Shown: positions 15,743 to 26,047 of the stretch, piece after piece
Position numbering within the stretch: the stretch's first letter is position 1
Layout of the letters: each line of letters begins with the position of its first letter
Source of the DNA: CAZHBA01 sp964530225
GTDB lineage: Bacteria; Pseudomonadota; Alphaproteobacteria; UBA6615
Assembly: GCA_964530225.1 (NCBI GenBank)
Contig: CAZHBA010000003.1
Location: 1 to 56,140, forward strand
DNA: 56,140 nucleotides
Direction: 5' to 3'
Position numbers and translations under genes: made by a program
The notes under the pieces: model-generated
The model's database searches: none
What the model was told of the DNA's origin: nothing
The model's input: only the letters and a program-made list of their open reading frames with translations

Positions 15743-17557
15743 TTACCGGCGGCCGAACAGGCGCTCGATATCGGCGAGTTTAAGTTCGACGTAGGTGGGC
15801 CGGCCATGGTTACACTGGCCGGCGTGGGGGGTCACTTCCATCTCGCGCAATAGTGCGTTCATCTCTGTGGGATTGAGCTGACGGCCGGCGCGCACGCTAC
15901 CATGGCAGGCCATGGTGCCGCACACATCTTCCAGACGCTCGCGCAGCGTCAGGGCCGTGTCCATCTCCGCCAAGTCATCCGCGAGATCGCGCACCAGCGC
16001 GGCCACATTGGTCTGTCCCAGCAGTGCCGGCACCTCGCGAACCACCACCGCGCCGCTGCCGAATTTCTCCAACACCAGGCCCAGTTCGGCCAACTCGTCG
16101 GCGCGCTCAGCCAGTCGCGAGGCGATGGCGTCGTCAAGGTCGATCACTTCGGGTAGCAGCAGGCCCTGGCGCGCCACGTCGCCATTGGACAACGCCTGTT
16201 TCATGCGCTCATAGACCAGCCGCTCGTGGGCCGCATGTTGGTCGACGATGACGATACCGTCGCCGGTCTGAGCGACGATGTAGGTCTCATGAACTTGCGC
16301 CCGCGCCGCACCCAGTGGGTGGTCCGCATCAACCACAACACCTTCTTTCAAGTAGGCAGGGGCAGCAGCCGGGTCGCTGTCGAGGCCGGGGATCTGTCCC
16401 TCCAGCGGCGCGTAATAAGCCGCCGCTACTTCCGCTATTTCGTGCGGCACCGTGGAACCCGGTGTGGCGTATGCCGTTCGTCCGGAATGAGGCAGGCTAC
16501 TCGCCGGACGCAACACACCCAGCGCAGCGTCAGCGACGGTCGTCGACGCCCGGTGCCCAGCCTTGGCCAACGCATGGCGCAGCGCACCAACGATGAGACC
16601 CCGCACTAGGCTCGGGTCGCGAAAGCGGACCTCAGTCTTTGCTGGGTGAACGTTGACGTCGACTAGCTCGGGGTCGATCTCGACAAACAACGCCACCAAC
16701 GGATTGCGCTGGCGGACGAGAAAATCCTGATACGCCCCGCGTACCGCACTGTGCAGCAGCCTGTCGCGCACCGGCCTTCCATTGACGAACAGATATTGGT
16801 GCTGGGTGGTGTTGCGGTTCAAGGTTGGCAGCCCGGCAAAGCCAAACAGACGCACGCCGTCGCGTTCGGCATCGACGGCCAGCGCGTTGTCGGCAAAGTC
16901 GCGGCCCATGACAGTGGCGAGGCGACGCAATAGTGCAGCCTCATCGCCGGCGAGGTCAGTTTCGCAGGCGCAGGTAAACCGTATCCGCTCACCGTCGCTA
17001 ATCGAAAACGCTACTTCCGGGCAGGCCATCGCTAGGCGCTGCACCGCGTCGATGGCATGGTTAAGTTCGGTGCGCTCGGTCTTGAGAAACTTCAACCGCG
17101 CCGGAGTGGCGTAGAACAGGTCGCGCACGTCGACTCGGGTGCCGTAGGCATGCGAGGCCGGCTGCGGCTCGTCCTTGCGCCCACCCTCAATGAGAACTTT
17201 CCAAGCCTCACCGTCGTGCGGGCGCGAAGTGATAGTCAATCGGCTAACCGCGCCAATCGACGGCAACGCCTCGCCGCGGAAACCCATGGTGCGCACGCGG
17301 GTCAGGTCGTCGTCGAGTAGTTTCGAGGTGGCGTGGCGCTCGACCGCCAGTGCTAATTCGTCCGCCGTCATGCCGCAGCCATCGTCGGTGACGGCAATAT
17401 GGGTACGGCCACCGTCGCGCAGCACCACGTCGATCTGCTGCGCGCCAGCGTCCAGCGCGTTTTCCACCAGTTCCTTAACCGCGGCTGCAGGCCGCTCGAC
17501 CACCTCACCGGCGGCGATACGGTTGATCACGGTCTTTGGCAGCAGGCGAATGGTCAT
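15743..17557 (-). CDS. mutL: DNA mismatch repair protein MutL
   Basis: MutL couples mismatch recognition by MutS to strand removal. From the ATG at 17555-17557 it has 604 residues. The GHKL ATPase domain begins IRLLPKTVINRIAAGEVVERP, then ENALDAGA, DDGCGM and RGEALPSIGAVSRL. The C-terminal dimerization domain carries DQHAAHERLVYE, which fits the DQHAx2Ex4E endonuclease motif, so this MutL probably nicks DNA itself, as in bacteria lacking MutH. The ending CNHGRPTYVEL is the usual final zinc-site segment. The frame extends 59 codons further upstream, but that lies inside pgi and is not MutL-like. The ATG overlaps the pgi TGA (ATGA). Confidence 0.96.
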   Translation of the reverse strand: MTIRLLPKTVINRIAAGEVVERPAAAVKELVENALDAGAQQIDVVLRDGGRTHIAVTDDGCGMTADELALAVERHATSKLLDDDLTRVRTMGFRGEALPSIGAVSRLTITSRPHDGEAWKVLIEGGRKDEPQPASHAYGTRVDVRDLFYATPARLKFLKTERTELNHAIDAVQRLAMACPEVAFSISDGERIRFTCACETDLAGDEAALLRRLATVMGRDFADNALAVDAERDGVRLFGFAGLPTLNRNTTQHQYLFVNGRPVRDRLLHSAVRGAYQDFLVRQRNPLVALFVEIDPELVDVNVHPAKTEVRFRDPSLVRGLIVGALRHALAKAGHRASTTVADAALGVLRPASSLPHSGRTAYATPGSTVPHEIAEVAAAYYAPLEGQIPGLDSDPAAAPAYLKEGVVVDADHPLGAARAQVHETYIVAQTGDGIVIVDQHAAHERLVYERMKQALSNGDVARQGLLLPEVIDLDDAIASRLAERADELAELGLVLEKFGSGAVVVREVPALLGQTNVAALVRDLADDLAEMDTALTLRERLEDVCGTMACHGSVRAGRQLNPTEMNALLREMEVTPHAGQCNHGRPTYVELKLADIERLFGRR

Positions 17558-18819
17558 TTTACCGCCTGCAAATACTCGCGCAAACGCACTTTGCTGTCCT
17601 CGACGGCGGGTTGATCGAATGGATTGACCGCCAGCAGACGCGCTGCGATCACCGCTTCTATCAGGTAATGCATCATCAACGCGCCCACCGTAGCCGCGTC
17701 GACCCGACCAACCGCCAGCACCCGTGTCGGGCACCCTGCACTGACCAGTGAATCGATGGTCGCTTGCTGCTCCGCCGCCAGCAAATCGCCGACCGTGCGC
17801 CCAGCGAGGTAATCGAGGCCCAGATTACTGGCAAGACCGGCGTCTATCGTCGCGCCGGTACCGGCATGATCGGGAGTTATGATGGTGAACATCTTGTCCG
17901 CCGGTCCGTCGAGATAGAGCTGAAGTTGGCTGTGTTGGTCGACCGCGCCGAGCGCCTCCACCGGCGTCGTCCCCTTGCCTTCCTTCCCTAGGCTCTCGGC
18001 CCATAGCTGGCGGTACCATTGGACGAATTTTATCAGCCGGTCGCTGTAGGGCATCAACACCGAAATGCCGATATTGCGTTCCCGGTTCAACGCCACCGAC
18101 AGCGCCGCACCCATCACTGCGGGCACATCGGCCGCGCTGCCGGCATCGAGCGCTTGGGACAGGACCGCTGCAGCGCCCGCGCGCACCGTTTTGGCGTCGA
18201 CACCGGCGATTAGCGCCGGCAGCACACCGGCTAAACTGAACACCACATAGCGGCCTTCGATACCTGGATCGTGGTCGCGCACGGTCAAGTTCCGGCTTTC
18301 CACGAACTTGCGCAGCGGTGTATCGCCGGCCTCGGTGATAACGACGACGCGCTCGCTCAAATCTTCGCCCACTGCCGCGGCCAATTGCGGAACAAGTGTT
18401 AGCGTCTGCGCCAGGGTTTCCACCGTGCTACCCGACTTGGAAATGATCACCAAGCCGAGGCGTTCGGGCGCGACACCGGCAAAAACCGTGCCGAGCGTCG
18501 CCGGATCGATGTTGTCGAAAAAGCGCACCTCCGGCGCCGCCGTGTCCGTGGACAGCGCGCATAATGCCTGGCCGCCCAGACTCGACCCACCGGTGCCCAA
18601 AACGACAACGCAGTCGCAGCGTTGGCGAAGGCCGCCGGCCAGCTTTTCCAGGTCCACCAGATCGCCTTTTTCACGGCATATCTGAAAGGCGGCCAGCCTG
18701 CCTCCATCCACCTCAGCGCGCAGCCACGCCAGTGCCGCTTCAGCGTCTATAAGCGTGTCGTTGAGGGCCTTCTCGCTGACGGACGAGAGACAGGCCAAAA
18801 CATTCTGGCGATAGTGCAT
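17554..18819 (-). CDS. pgi: glucose-6-phosphate isomerase (short form)
   Basis: Pgi interconverts glucose-6-phosphate and fructose-6-phosphate in the cytoplasm. The protein is 421 residues, well below the about 550 of the enterobacterial enzyme, but shorter versions occur in Alphaproteobacteria. The sugar-phosphate-binding SIS fold is recognizable: VVVLGTGGSSLGGQAL (about residue 72), FFDNIDP, VIISKSGSTVET, and GKEGKGTTPVEALGAVDQHSQ, which holds the catalytic Glu/His region. The stop overlaps the mutL start, so the two genes are cotranslated. Confidence 0.9.
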   Translation of the reverse strand: MHYRQNVLACLSSVSEKALNDTLIDAEAALAWLRAEVDGGRLAAFQICREKGDLVDLEKLAGGLRQRCDCVVVLGTGGSSLGGQALCALSTDTAAPEVRFFDNIDPATLGTVFAGVAPERLGLVIISKSGSTVETLAQTLTLVPQLAAAVGEDLSERVVVITEAGDTPLRKFVESRNLTVRDHDPGIEGRYVVFSLAGVLPALIAGVDAKTVRAGAAAVLSQALDAGSAADVPAVMGAALSVALNRERNIGISVLMPYSDRLIKFVQWYRQLWAESLGKEGKGTTPVEALGAVDQHSQLQLYLDGPADKMFTIITPDHAGTGATIDAGLASNLGLDYLAGRTVGDLLAAEQQATIDSLVSAGCPTRVLAVGRVDAATVGALMMHYLIEAVIAARLLAVNPFDQPAVEDSKVRLREYLQAVK

Positions 18820-18958
18820 CGAGCAAACAAGCCGGTTGGGAAACGATCAGGGTTCAGTTTGCATTGCCGCGCTTGGGGGCAGCAATTGGACTATTGTGGA
18901 CACATTGCCGAGTCGCCGAAACGGCGGTTTCACACAATGCTCACACAGGGAAATAAAC

Positions 18959-20314
18959 CTACCCAGAATCCGGTTTCTTGGTCGGCTCGACGCCTTCCGG
19001 CTTGCCGACGACGACGATGGTTAACGCTTTGGGATCGAGCAGCTTTTTGGCGATCCGGCGTACATCGTCGAGGGTCACGGCCGCAAAAAATTTATTCCGC
19101 TCGTTGATGTATTCGATGCCCAGTTCCTGGCGTTGAATAGCGACCAGCATTCCAGCAATCGCCGCCGTGTTATTGAAGCGCAGGGCAAACGATCCGGTAA
19201 TATTATCCCGCGCCTCGTCCAGCTGTTCCTGGGTGATCGAGACGTCACGCATGCGCGCCCATTCGGCGCGGATAACGTCGACGGATTGCCCCGCCGCGCT
19301 ATTTTCGGTGGCCGCGCCGCCGAGCCATAACGCGGTATGGTCGAGGGGTAGTAGGTAGCTATAAACCGAATAGGCCAAGCCGCGTTTCTCGCGAACCTCC
19401 TGGTAAAGGCGTGAGGTAAAACTGCCGCCACCGAGCACGTGATTGAGCACATAGGCAGCGTAATAATCAGGATCGTCGCGCGGCAAGCCGCGGTGTCCGA
19501 AAACGATAGTACTCTGCGGCACGTCCTGGTCGACAACAATAATATCACCGAGCGCCGCCGGTTTACCGGTTACGATAGTGAACGCCTCGGCGCTTTCGGA
19601 CAGGCCACCGAATGTCTTATCGAGCAATGGCGCTAGATCGGCGGCGCTGATGTCGCCGGCGATACCGATTGCTATATCGCCGCGTGTCAGCCGGCGTCGC
19701 ACGAACGCCATCATATCGGCCTTGGTAATCGCAGCGACGGTTTTGGGCTCGCCAACCGAGCGCCGGCCATAGGGATGATCAGGGAAGTTGGCGGACCAAA
19801 AGGTACGGCGGGCGATATCGCCGGGGCTATTCTTGCTGCTAGCGAGCCCGGTTAGAATTTGCGCCCGGATTCGCTCGACCGCTTCGTCGTCAAAGCGAGG
19901 TTTGGCCATGGCTAGACAGAGCAGGTCGAACGCTTCGTCCCGGTTTCGCGTCAGGGTCTTTAAACTGCCCGAGAACATATCTTTCGAGGTGCTGAAGCTC
20001 AACGTTATCGAGTGGTTTTCCAGCCGCCGACGAAATGCCTGGGAATCTAGGTCGCCGGCGCCCTCATCGAGCAGGCCCGAAACCATATTGGCTAAACCCT
20101 CTTTACCCGCCGGGTCAATGGCGGCGCCGCCGGTCATGGAGAACGACAGCGCGATGATCGGCAGCGTATGGTCCTCGACCAGCCAGGCCTCGATGCCGTC
20201 CGGGCTAACAACCCGCTGGATTTCGACGGCACTCGCCGGTGTAGCGACAAACAATGCCAGAGCGCTAACCGCCAAAACAGCTAAGTTCACGATGCTTCGT
20301 GCTCTTGCGTGCAT
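18959..20314 (-). CDS. M16 family peptidase-like protein, non-catalytic partner
   Basis: This 451-residue secreted protein has the two-lobe pitrilysin/insulinase fold. An N-terminal signal peptide (VLAVSALALFVATPASA) points to the periplasm. The zinc motif HxxEH of active M16 peptidases is absent: the matching place reads GLANMVSGLLDEGAG. The C-terminal domain has GGGSFTSRLYQEVREKRGLAYSVYSYL, the usual substrate-clamp segment. Paired genes with one HxxEH-bearing and one inactive member are typical, and the active one lies immediately upstream. The start chosen is the ATG at 20312-20314, preceded by GAGAGG; a GTG at 20347 would overlap the upstream gene by 32 bases and give a poorer signal peptide. 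Confidence 0.92.
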   Translation of the reverse strand: MHARARSIVNLAVLAVSALALFVATPASAVEIQRVVSPDGIEAWLVEDHTLPIIALSFSMTGGAAIDPAGKEGLANMVSGLLDEGAGDLDSQAFRRRLENHSITLSFSTSKDMFSGSLKTLTRNRDEAFDLLCLAMAKPRFDDEAVERIRAQILTGLASSKNSPGDIARRTFWSANFPDHPYGRRSVGEPKTVAAITKADMMAFVRRRLTRGDIAIGIAGDISAADLAPLLDKTFGGLSESAEAFTIVTGKPAALGDIIVVDQDVPQSTIVFGHRGLPRDDPDYYAAYVLNHVLGGGSFTSRLYQEVREKRGLAYSVYSYLLPLDHTALWLGGAATENSAAGQSVDVIRAEWARMRDVSITQEQLDEARDNITGSFALRFNNTAAIAGMLVAIQRQELGIEYINERNKFFAAVTLDDVRRIAKKLLDPKALTIVVVGKPEGVEPTKKPDSG

Positions 20315-20315
20315 G

Positions 20316-21716
20316 CTACGGCCTCTCACTTTCGTCCCCACTTTCACTTAAGGGCAACAGGATACCTGTGGTCGACGTCTCGGGACGCAACACGTCGTGC
20401 GCCGCCACATTGACTTGCTCGACGGTTACCGCAGATATGGACGCCGGCCACTGTTCAACCTGCTCGACTGTCTGGCCGGTTGTCAGCGCCACACCGAATA
20501 TTCGCGCCGGACCGCTCAGGCTGTCACGAGCGAACACCGCACTGTCGACCAGGCGCTGCTTGGCCCGCTTGACTTCCTCTTCGGTCAAACCGTCTTTCAG
20601 AATTTTCTCCACCTGCTCGTTCAGCGCAGCAGCAAGTTCGTCGATATCAACGCCAGGGCGCGGGCTGAACCACATACCGAAAACAGTCTGGTCCAGTTGA
20701 TCGGGCGAATACCAAGCGCCCGCAGATACCGCCAGCGCCTGGTCGACAACCAGCGAAGTGTAGAGCCGGCTGGAGGAACCACGGCCGACGATCTGTGCAA
20801 GAATTTCCAGCGCGTAGGCGTGCTGTTTGTCGCCGGCAACATAACTCGGCGCCAACCAGCGCCGCGACCAGTCAGGCTGGTCGACGCGCGCATCGCGCAA
20901 CACAACTTCACGCGGTGCATGATGGGGTGGCTCGGTGGGCCGAACCCGCGGTGGCAATTCCTTAGCCGTTACCGGACCGTAATGGGTCTCAGCCAGCTCG
21001 CGCACCTTTTCGGGGGTAACGTCACCCGACACCACCAAGATCGCATTGTTGGGGGCGTACCAGGTTTGGTAAAAATCGATAATTTCTTCGCGCGTTAAGG
21101 CGCTAATCTCGTGCTCCCAACCGATGATCGGCAGACGGTAGGGGTGGTTACTATAGGTCGCCGCTGCCACCTGCTCGCCCAATAGCGCACGCGGGCTGCT
21201 GTCGGTGCGCGAGCGGCGCTCCTCGATAACCACCTGGCGCTCAAGTTGAATAATTTCGTCAGTCAATACCAAGCCGGTCATGCGGTCGGCTTCGAGCTCC
21301 ATCATCAACGCCAGCCGGTCGGCGGCTATAGTCTGGAAATAGCCGGTATAATCCTGGCTGGTGAAAGCATTCTCCCTGCCACCGTTGCGCGCAATAATCT
21401 TGGAAAATTCACCGGGCGGGTACTTGCTCGTCCCCTTGAACATCAAGTGCTCCAAAAAATGGGCGACCCCCGATTTTCCCGGCAGCTCCTCGGCAGCACC
21501 CACCTTGTACCAAACCATATGGGTAACCACCGGCGCACGATGATTTTCGATGACGACGACCTGCAGTCCATTATCGAGCGTAAACGTAGTTGGGTCGAAT
21601 ATCTGGGCGTCGGCGGGCCGTGTAGCGGTAGTGGCAAGCAATAATAGCGCGGCAATAGTGCTATCAACGGCCGGCCAAAACCGGCCGCGCAAAGTCGCGA
21701 TGTTGGGATTTGGCAC
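20316..21716 (-). CDS. M16 family zinc peptidase, catalytic subunit
   Basis: This 466-residue protein is the active member of the M16 pair. Its signal peptide is followed by FTLDNGLQVVVIENHRAPVV and the inverted zinc motif HFLEHLMFKG (HxxEH, about residues 86-90), with the distal Glu in the ENAFTSQDYTGYF/LELEADRM region. GRGSSSRLYTSLV marks the second domain. The pair probably degrades peptides in the periplasm as a heterodimer. Its stop is one base from the start of the inactive partner. The DUF3035 lipoprotein gene lies upstream on the same strand. Confidence 0.94.
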   Translation of the reverse strand: MPNPNIATLRGRFWPAVDSTIAALLLLATTATRPADAQIFDPTTFTLDNGLQVVVIENHRAPVVTHMVWYKVGAAEELPGKSGVAHFLEHLMFKGTSKYPPGEFSKIIARNGGRENAFTSQDYTGYFQTIAADRLALMMELEADRMTGLVLTDEIIQLERQVVIEERRSRTDSSPRALLGEQVAAATYSNHPYRLPIIGWEHEISALTREEIIDFYQTWYAPNNAILVVSGDVTPEKVRELAETHYGPVTAKELPPRVRPTEPPHHAPREVVLRDARVDQPDWSRRWLAPSYVAGDKQHAYALEILAQIVGRGSSSRLYTSLVVDQALAVSAGAWYSPDQLDQTVFGMWFSPRPGVDIDELAAALNEQVEKILKDGLTEEEVKRAKQRLVDSAVFARDSLSGPARIFGVALTTGQTVEQVEQWPASISAVTVEQVNVAAHDVLRPETSTTGILLPLSESGDESERP

Positions 21717-21872
21717 TCCAGGTTTCCCTTTCGCCTTTAATTACACGCGGCTCACATATGGCGGTTTCATCCCTGAGCACAATGTGAAATCAAACATATT
21801 CACTCACATTACCGCGATTTTAGGAACCGCGAGACCGTCATCAAAAAGATCGAGGCGCACCAACGCCAGCAA

Positions 21873-22538
21873 TCAGAATATTTTGAATAATGGGTTCGAT
21901 TTACGCTCAATGAGCGGTGTCTCGCCTTCAGTCGCCTCGCGGCCAAGGGCCTGATTTTCCCGCAACCGCCGCGATTCGGCCGACGCATCAACCACGTCGC
22001 CGATATCCGGATCGAAATTCAATAGCTTCTGGACGAAATTCAAGTCAGCCTCAGCCAGCGCCGTATTTTCGCGGTCGACCGTGCTGCGGATGTCCGGCGC
22101 GACATTATCCGCCCCGGCCCGCGCTAAAAATGCCGATTCGCCCCGCGTGGTACGGCTCACCGCACCTTGCGTCGCCGCTGTCGTCGGCGGTCCTTCGTTG
22201 TGACGCGCCGATGCTGTCGAATTCCTTTTATCGCCACGGAAAACCGCCTGCCGAGCCTGCTCCCGTGGCGTCGCAACACCAGGCCGCTCAGCGCCGGGCC
22301 GTGGCGGGCGCAACGTAAAATCGGGCGGCTGCGACAGCGGCGCACGTTTGACGACAGCGAATTCGTCAGGTGATTTTCGCACTAGACCGAGCGCGCGCTT
22401 TGTCGAATCTTCGCACGACGACAGGATCAGCGCCGCGCCGAAAATCAACAGTAGCGGGCGCGGACAACATAGCGATCGCAGGTGTCTATCTGAGTTACCC
22501 ATTGATTGGTTAGATCTCTTCATGACGGTCTGTTTCAT
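21873..22538 (-). CDS. DUF3035 family outer-membrane lipoprotein (BamF-like)
   Basis: This 221-residue protein has a lipoprotein signal: a hydrophobic stretch LLLIFGAALILSSC, with the lipobox Cys near residue 42 if the first ATG is used. The mature part starts with the family signature KSPDEFAVVKRAPLSQPPDFTLRPPRPGA, characteristic of DUF3035, which has been linked in Alphaproteobacteria to the BAM outer-membrane assembly complex. The rest is low-complexity and charged, probably flexible. ATG codons at residues 1, 6 and 13 are all possible starts; the last would give a more usual signal peptide. It lies next to lspA, the signal peptidase that would mature it. Confidence 0.82.
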   Translation of the reverse strand: MKQTVMKRSNQSMGNSDRHLRSLCCPRPLLLIFGAALILSSCEDSTKRALGLVRKSPDEFAVVKRAPLSQPPDFTLRPPRPGAERPGVATPREQARQAVFRGDKRNSTASARHNEGPPTTAATQGAVSRTTRGESAFLARAGADNVAPDIRSTVDRENTALAEADLNFVQKLLNFDPDIGDVVDASAESRRLRENQALGREATEGETPLIERKSNPLFKIF

Positions 22539-22574
22539 TGGATTATTGTTTTCGCCAATTACCGTGCATAGGTC

Positions 22575-23048
22575 CTATCTTAGCGCGCGCGATGGACCAA
22601 ACAAGCCATCGTACAGCAACATTGCCGTGCCCAGAACGATCACGCTGTCGGCCAAATTAAACGCCGGCCAGTGCACGCTATACACATGAAAGTCGAGAAA
22701 ATCTATCACCGCACCGGCGAAGACACGGTCGATCACATTGCTTGCTGCCCCGCCGATGACCAGCACCAGCGCAGCGGTTATGTAGGCGCTACCGGCTCGG
22801 AATAGCCAGATTAAAAGGGCAATCATTATCACTACGGAGACGGCAATCAGCGCCCATCGAGCCGGTTCGGTATTGGCGCCAAACAGCCCGAAGCTGATGC
22901 CGGTATTGTGCACCGGAACCAGGTTAAAAAAGGACGTAACCTTGATCACCCGCGACGGCTCGAATACCAGAATGATCATAATCTGCTTGGTGATCTGGTC
23001 GAGTACGGTGACCACGCTAATAAGCACGAGCGCCCAGCGCTGCATCAT
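22575..23048 (-). CDS. lspA: lipoprotein signal peptidase (signal peptidase II)
   Basis: LspA cuts the signal peptide from lipidated prolipoproteins in the inner membrane. The protein has four hydrophobic helices and both aspartyl-protease motifs: GGAASNVIDR and FNLADS, with VHNTGISFGLFG before them. These are the conserved blocks of the family. An ATG at 23046-23048 follows AGGG; the frame can also start at a GTG (23061-23063) that overlaps the ileS TAG by one base. Either way it is coupled to ileS, a pairing common in many bacteria. Confidence 0.94.
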   Translation of the reverse strand: MMQRWALVLISVVTVLDQITKQIMIILVFEPSRVIKVTSFFNLVPVHNTGISFGLFGANTEPARWALIAVSVVIMIALLIWLFRAGSAYITAALVLVIGGAASNVIDRVFAGAVIDFLDFHVYSVHWPAFNLADSVIVLGTAMLLYDGLFGPSRALR

Positions 23049-23062
23049 CGGTGCCCTATCCA

Positions 23063-25903
23063 CTATTCGGCTGCGTTGGGCAACTTATCCACGGCTGCCG
23101 TACACCGGCCACAAATTTCATCATGCCCGTGATTTCCCACATCGGGAAGAACTTGCCAACAGCGCGCGCACTTACCGCCTTCGGCCTCTTTCGGCACCAC
23201 CCCGATACCGGGGACGTCATCGAGGGTGAAGGCATCAGCAGGCGGCACGCCGGCGATCAATATCGCCACAGAGGTAATCGAAATTTCGGCCAGATCGACG
23301 CCGTCCATAGCGGCGACGGTGTCGTCGTCAGCGTAAACATCAGGCGCAGCCTGCAAACTCGATCCGATGCGTTTTTCCGCCCGTTCAATTTCCAAGGCTC
23401 CAGTGACGACACGGCGCAGTCGGCGGACCTTTTCCCACTTGGCGGCCAGCGCGTCGTCGCGCCAGTTCGGATCAGCATCGGGGAAGGTGCGCAAATGAAC
23501 GCTTTCATTGGCGTCATCGCCGGCTCGCGACAACCACGCTTCCTCAGCGGTGAAACACAAGATCGGCGACAGCCAGGCTGTCAAATGATTAAACAACGTG
23601 TCGAGCACCGTGCGGCAGGCACGGCGCAACAGCGCGTCGGTGGGATCACAATACAGGCCGTCTTTACGAATATCGAAATAGAACGCCGACAACTCGACCG
23701 CACAGAAATTATGCAACGCAGTCCATAGATTGTGGAATTCGAAGTCATCGATGCACTGGCGAGCATGACCGTCGAATTCCCACAACCGGTGCAGCACCCA
23801 ACGTTCCAACTCCGGCATATCACCCAGAGCAACCCGTTCGCTATCGTCGAACCCAGCGAGGTTGCCGAGCAGAAAGCGCAGGGTGTTGCGGATACGCCGG
23901 TACAGATCGGATTGATGTTTGAGGATTTCCGGGCCGATGCGCAAATCTTCGGAATAGTCAGAGCTGACTACCCAGATGCGCAGGATGTCGGCACCGTATT
24001 GTTCGATGACCTGCTGCGGTTCGACCGTATTGCCTAGCGACTTCGACATCTTACGACCATCCTCGGCCATGACGAAGCCATGGGTAAGGACGGCGTCGTA
24101 GGGCGCCCGGCCACGCGTGCCCGACGATTCCAACAGCGAGGAATGGAACCAGCCGCGGTGCTGGTCTGATCCTTAGATGTAGAGCGAGGCAGGCCATTGG
24201 AGTTCGGGCCGGTCTTCGAGGACGAAGCTGTGGGTCGAGCCAGATTCAAACCATACCTCGACGATATCCGAAATCTGCTCATAGGCGTCTGCGTCGTACT
24301 CGTTGCCGAGAAACCGTGACGGCGGGCTGGAGAACCAGGCGTCGCTACCCTCGGCTTCGAAGACCTCGGCAACGCGGTCGAATACCGCCGGATCGCGCAG
24401 CACTTCGCCGGTCTTTTTTTCGACGAACACCGGGATCGGCACCCCCCAGGCACGCTGGCGAGAAATGCACCAGTCGGGCCGGCTCTCGATCATCGAGCGC
24501 AAGCGGGTCTTGCCGCCGGACGGCACGAACCGCGTATCGTCAATCGCCGCCAGCGCCTTGTCGCGCAGCTCGTTGGTATCCATCGAGATAAACCACTGGG
24601 CGGTATTACGAAAGATTAACGGTGCCTTCGAGCGCCACGAATGGGGATAGGAATGGCGCAGGCTACCCTTGGCCAGTAGCTGGCCAGAGCCGATCAGCGC
24701 CTTGATGACACCGCCATTGGCGTTGCCGTCCTTGCCATCATCGGTGAGTACCGCCATGCCGGCGAACAGCGGCACGTGATCGTAGTAGCAACCGGTCTCA
24801 TCGACCATGTCGGGCATCGGCAGACCTTTTTCGAGGCCCAGCCGGTAATCGTCCTCGCCGTGGCTCGGTGCAATATGAACGAAACCGGTGCCGGTTTCGG
24901 TAGTCACGAAATGGCCAGCGTGTAGGGGCACGTCGAAATCGTAGTCCTGGCCGTGGAACGGGTGCGCGCACGCCGTCCCGGCTAGTTTCGTCCCCTTGAC
25001 CCGCGCCACTTCGGCAATGGTCTCTAAGCCGCAATCGGCACGGAACGTCTCCAGCAAATCGGCGGCAGCAACCAGCCGGTCGCCGACCTTGGCGACGGCG
25101 TCTTCCGTGACCCCGGTTACGTCAAAAACCGAATAGTCGACACTCTCACCAAAGGCGATAGCCCGGTTACCAGGGATGGTCCACGGCGTCGTCGTCCAGA
25201 TCACCACACCCGCACCTTCGAGCGCCGGCAGTTTTGTAGCCATCACCGGAAAGCGCACATAGATGGCCGGCGACTTATGGTCTTCGTATTCAACCTCGGC
25301 ATCGGCCAGCGCAGTACGCTCGACCACCGACCACAGCACTGGACGGGCGCCACGGTAGAGGCCACCATTCATGGCGAACTTGCCGATCTCGCTGGCGATT
25401 CGCGCTTCGGCGTGGTGGGTCATGGTCGTATAAGGATTGGCCCAGTCGCCGATCACACCGAGGCGCTGAAACTCGTCGGACTGCGCCTCGACCCAGTGCT
25501 GGGCGAAGTCGCGGCATTCCTGGCGAAACTCGAGGACCGGCACTTCATCCTTGTTGTGGCCATCTGCGCGGTATTTCTCTTCGACTTTCCATTCGATCGG
25601 CAGGCCATGGCAATCCCAGCCCGGCACATAATTGGCGTCCTTGCCGATCATTTGTTGCGAGCGGTTGATGACATCCTTTAGAATCTTATTCAGTGCGTGG
25701 CCGATATGCAGGTTGCCGTTAGCGTAAGGCGGACCATCGTGAAGGATGAACTTCTCGCGTCCACGCGAGGCTTCGCGCTGCCTGGCGAACAGATCCATCG
25801 CCGCCCAACGGGCCAACAACTTCGGCTCATTTTTAGGCAGACCGCCGCGCATGGGAAACTCGGTCGACGGTAAAAAAACCGTATCTTTATAATCGGTTGT
25901 CAT
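23063..25903 (-). pseudogene. ileS: isoleucine--tRNA ligase, interrupted by an in-frame TAA
   Basis: Together the two ORFs (25903-24173 and 24172-23063) make one class Ia synthetase of about 946 residues, the normal IleS length. The first part has PPYANGNLHIGHALNKILKDV (HIGH signature), the editing domain (TTTPWTIPGNRA, GTGFVHIAPSHGEDDY), and ends ASLYI. TAA follows (24173-24175 on plus, as TTA), where relatives have a Glu codon: ...LYI-[stop]-GSDQHRGWFHSSLLES. The second part continues in the same frame with KMSKSLGNT and the C-terminal zinc site CARCW...CGRC. Without readthrough the product would lack KMSKS, and the tail alone has no good start. IleS is essential, so either the base is wrong, another ileS exists, or the stop is decoded. 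The ATG at 25903 follows AAGGA. Confidence 0.9.
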
Positions 25904-26047
25904 CTAGGAATCCTTCGATCGGGTGCCGGCTTACCATGACGGTACCAATCGGGCTGGCTTATAGTGCCCTCATCGGTAGCGGGCAACCATCAGATTCCCA
26001 CCATACTCGCGTAAATATTACCGAAAGTGCGACTGACTCGTCGAATT

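Noticed and set aside
17558..17734. Upstream extension of the mutL frame
   Set aside because: These 59 codons lie inside pgi in another frame and read as low-complexity Gly/Arg text; the ATG overlapping the pgi stop fits the family start.
18914..18926. CGCCG-AAA-CGGCG hairpin between pgi and the M16 pair
   Set aside because: The stem is only five base pairs and has no T-tract on the strand of the flanking genes.
24173..24175. Stop-codon reassignment in this organism (TAA or TAG as sense)
   Set aside because: Intact genes here end normally in TAA (lpxK, rsmD), TAG (purD) and TGA (waaA), so the stops in ileS and GST are local.
24173..24175. Selenocysteine at the ileS stop
   Set aside because: The codon is TAA, not TGA, and the conserved residue there is Glu.
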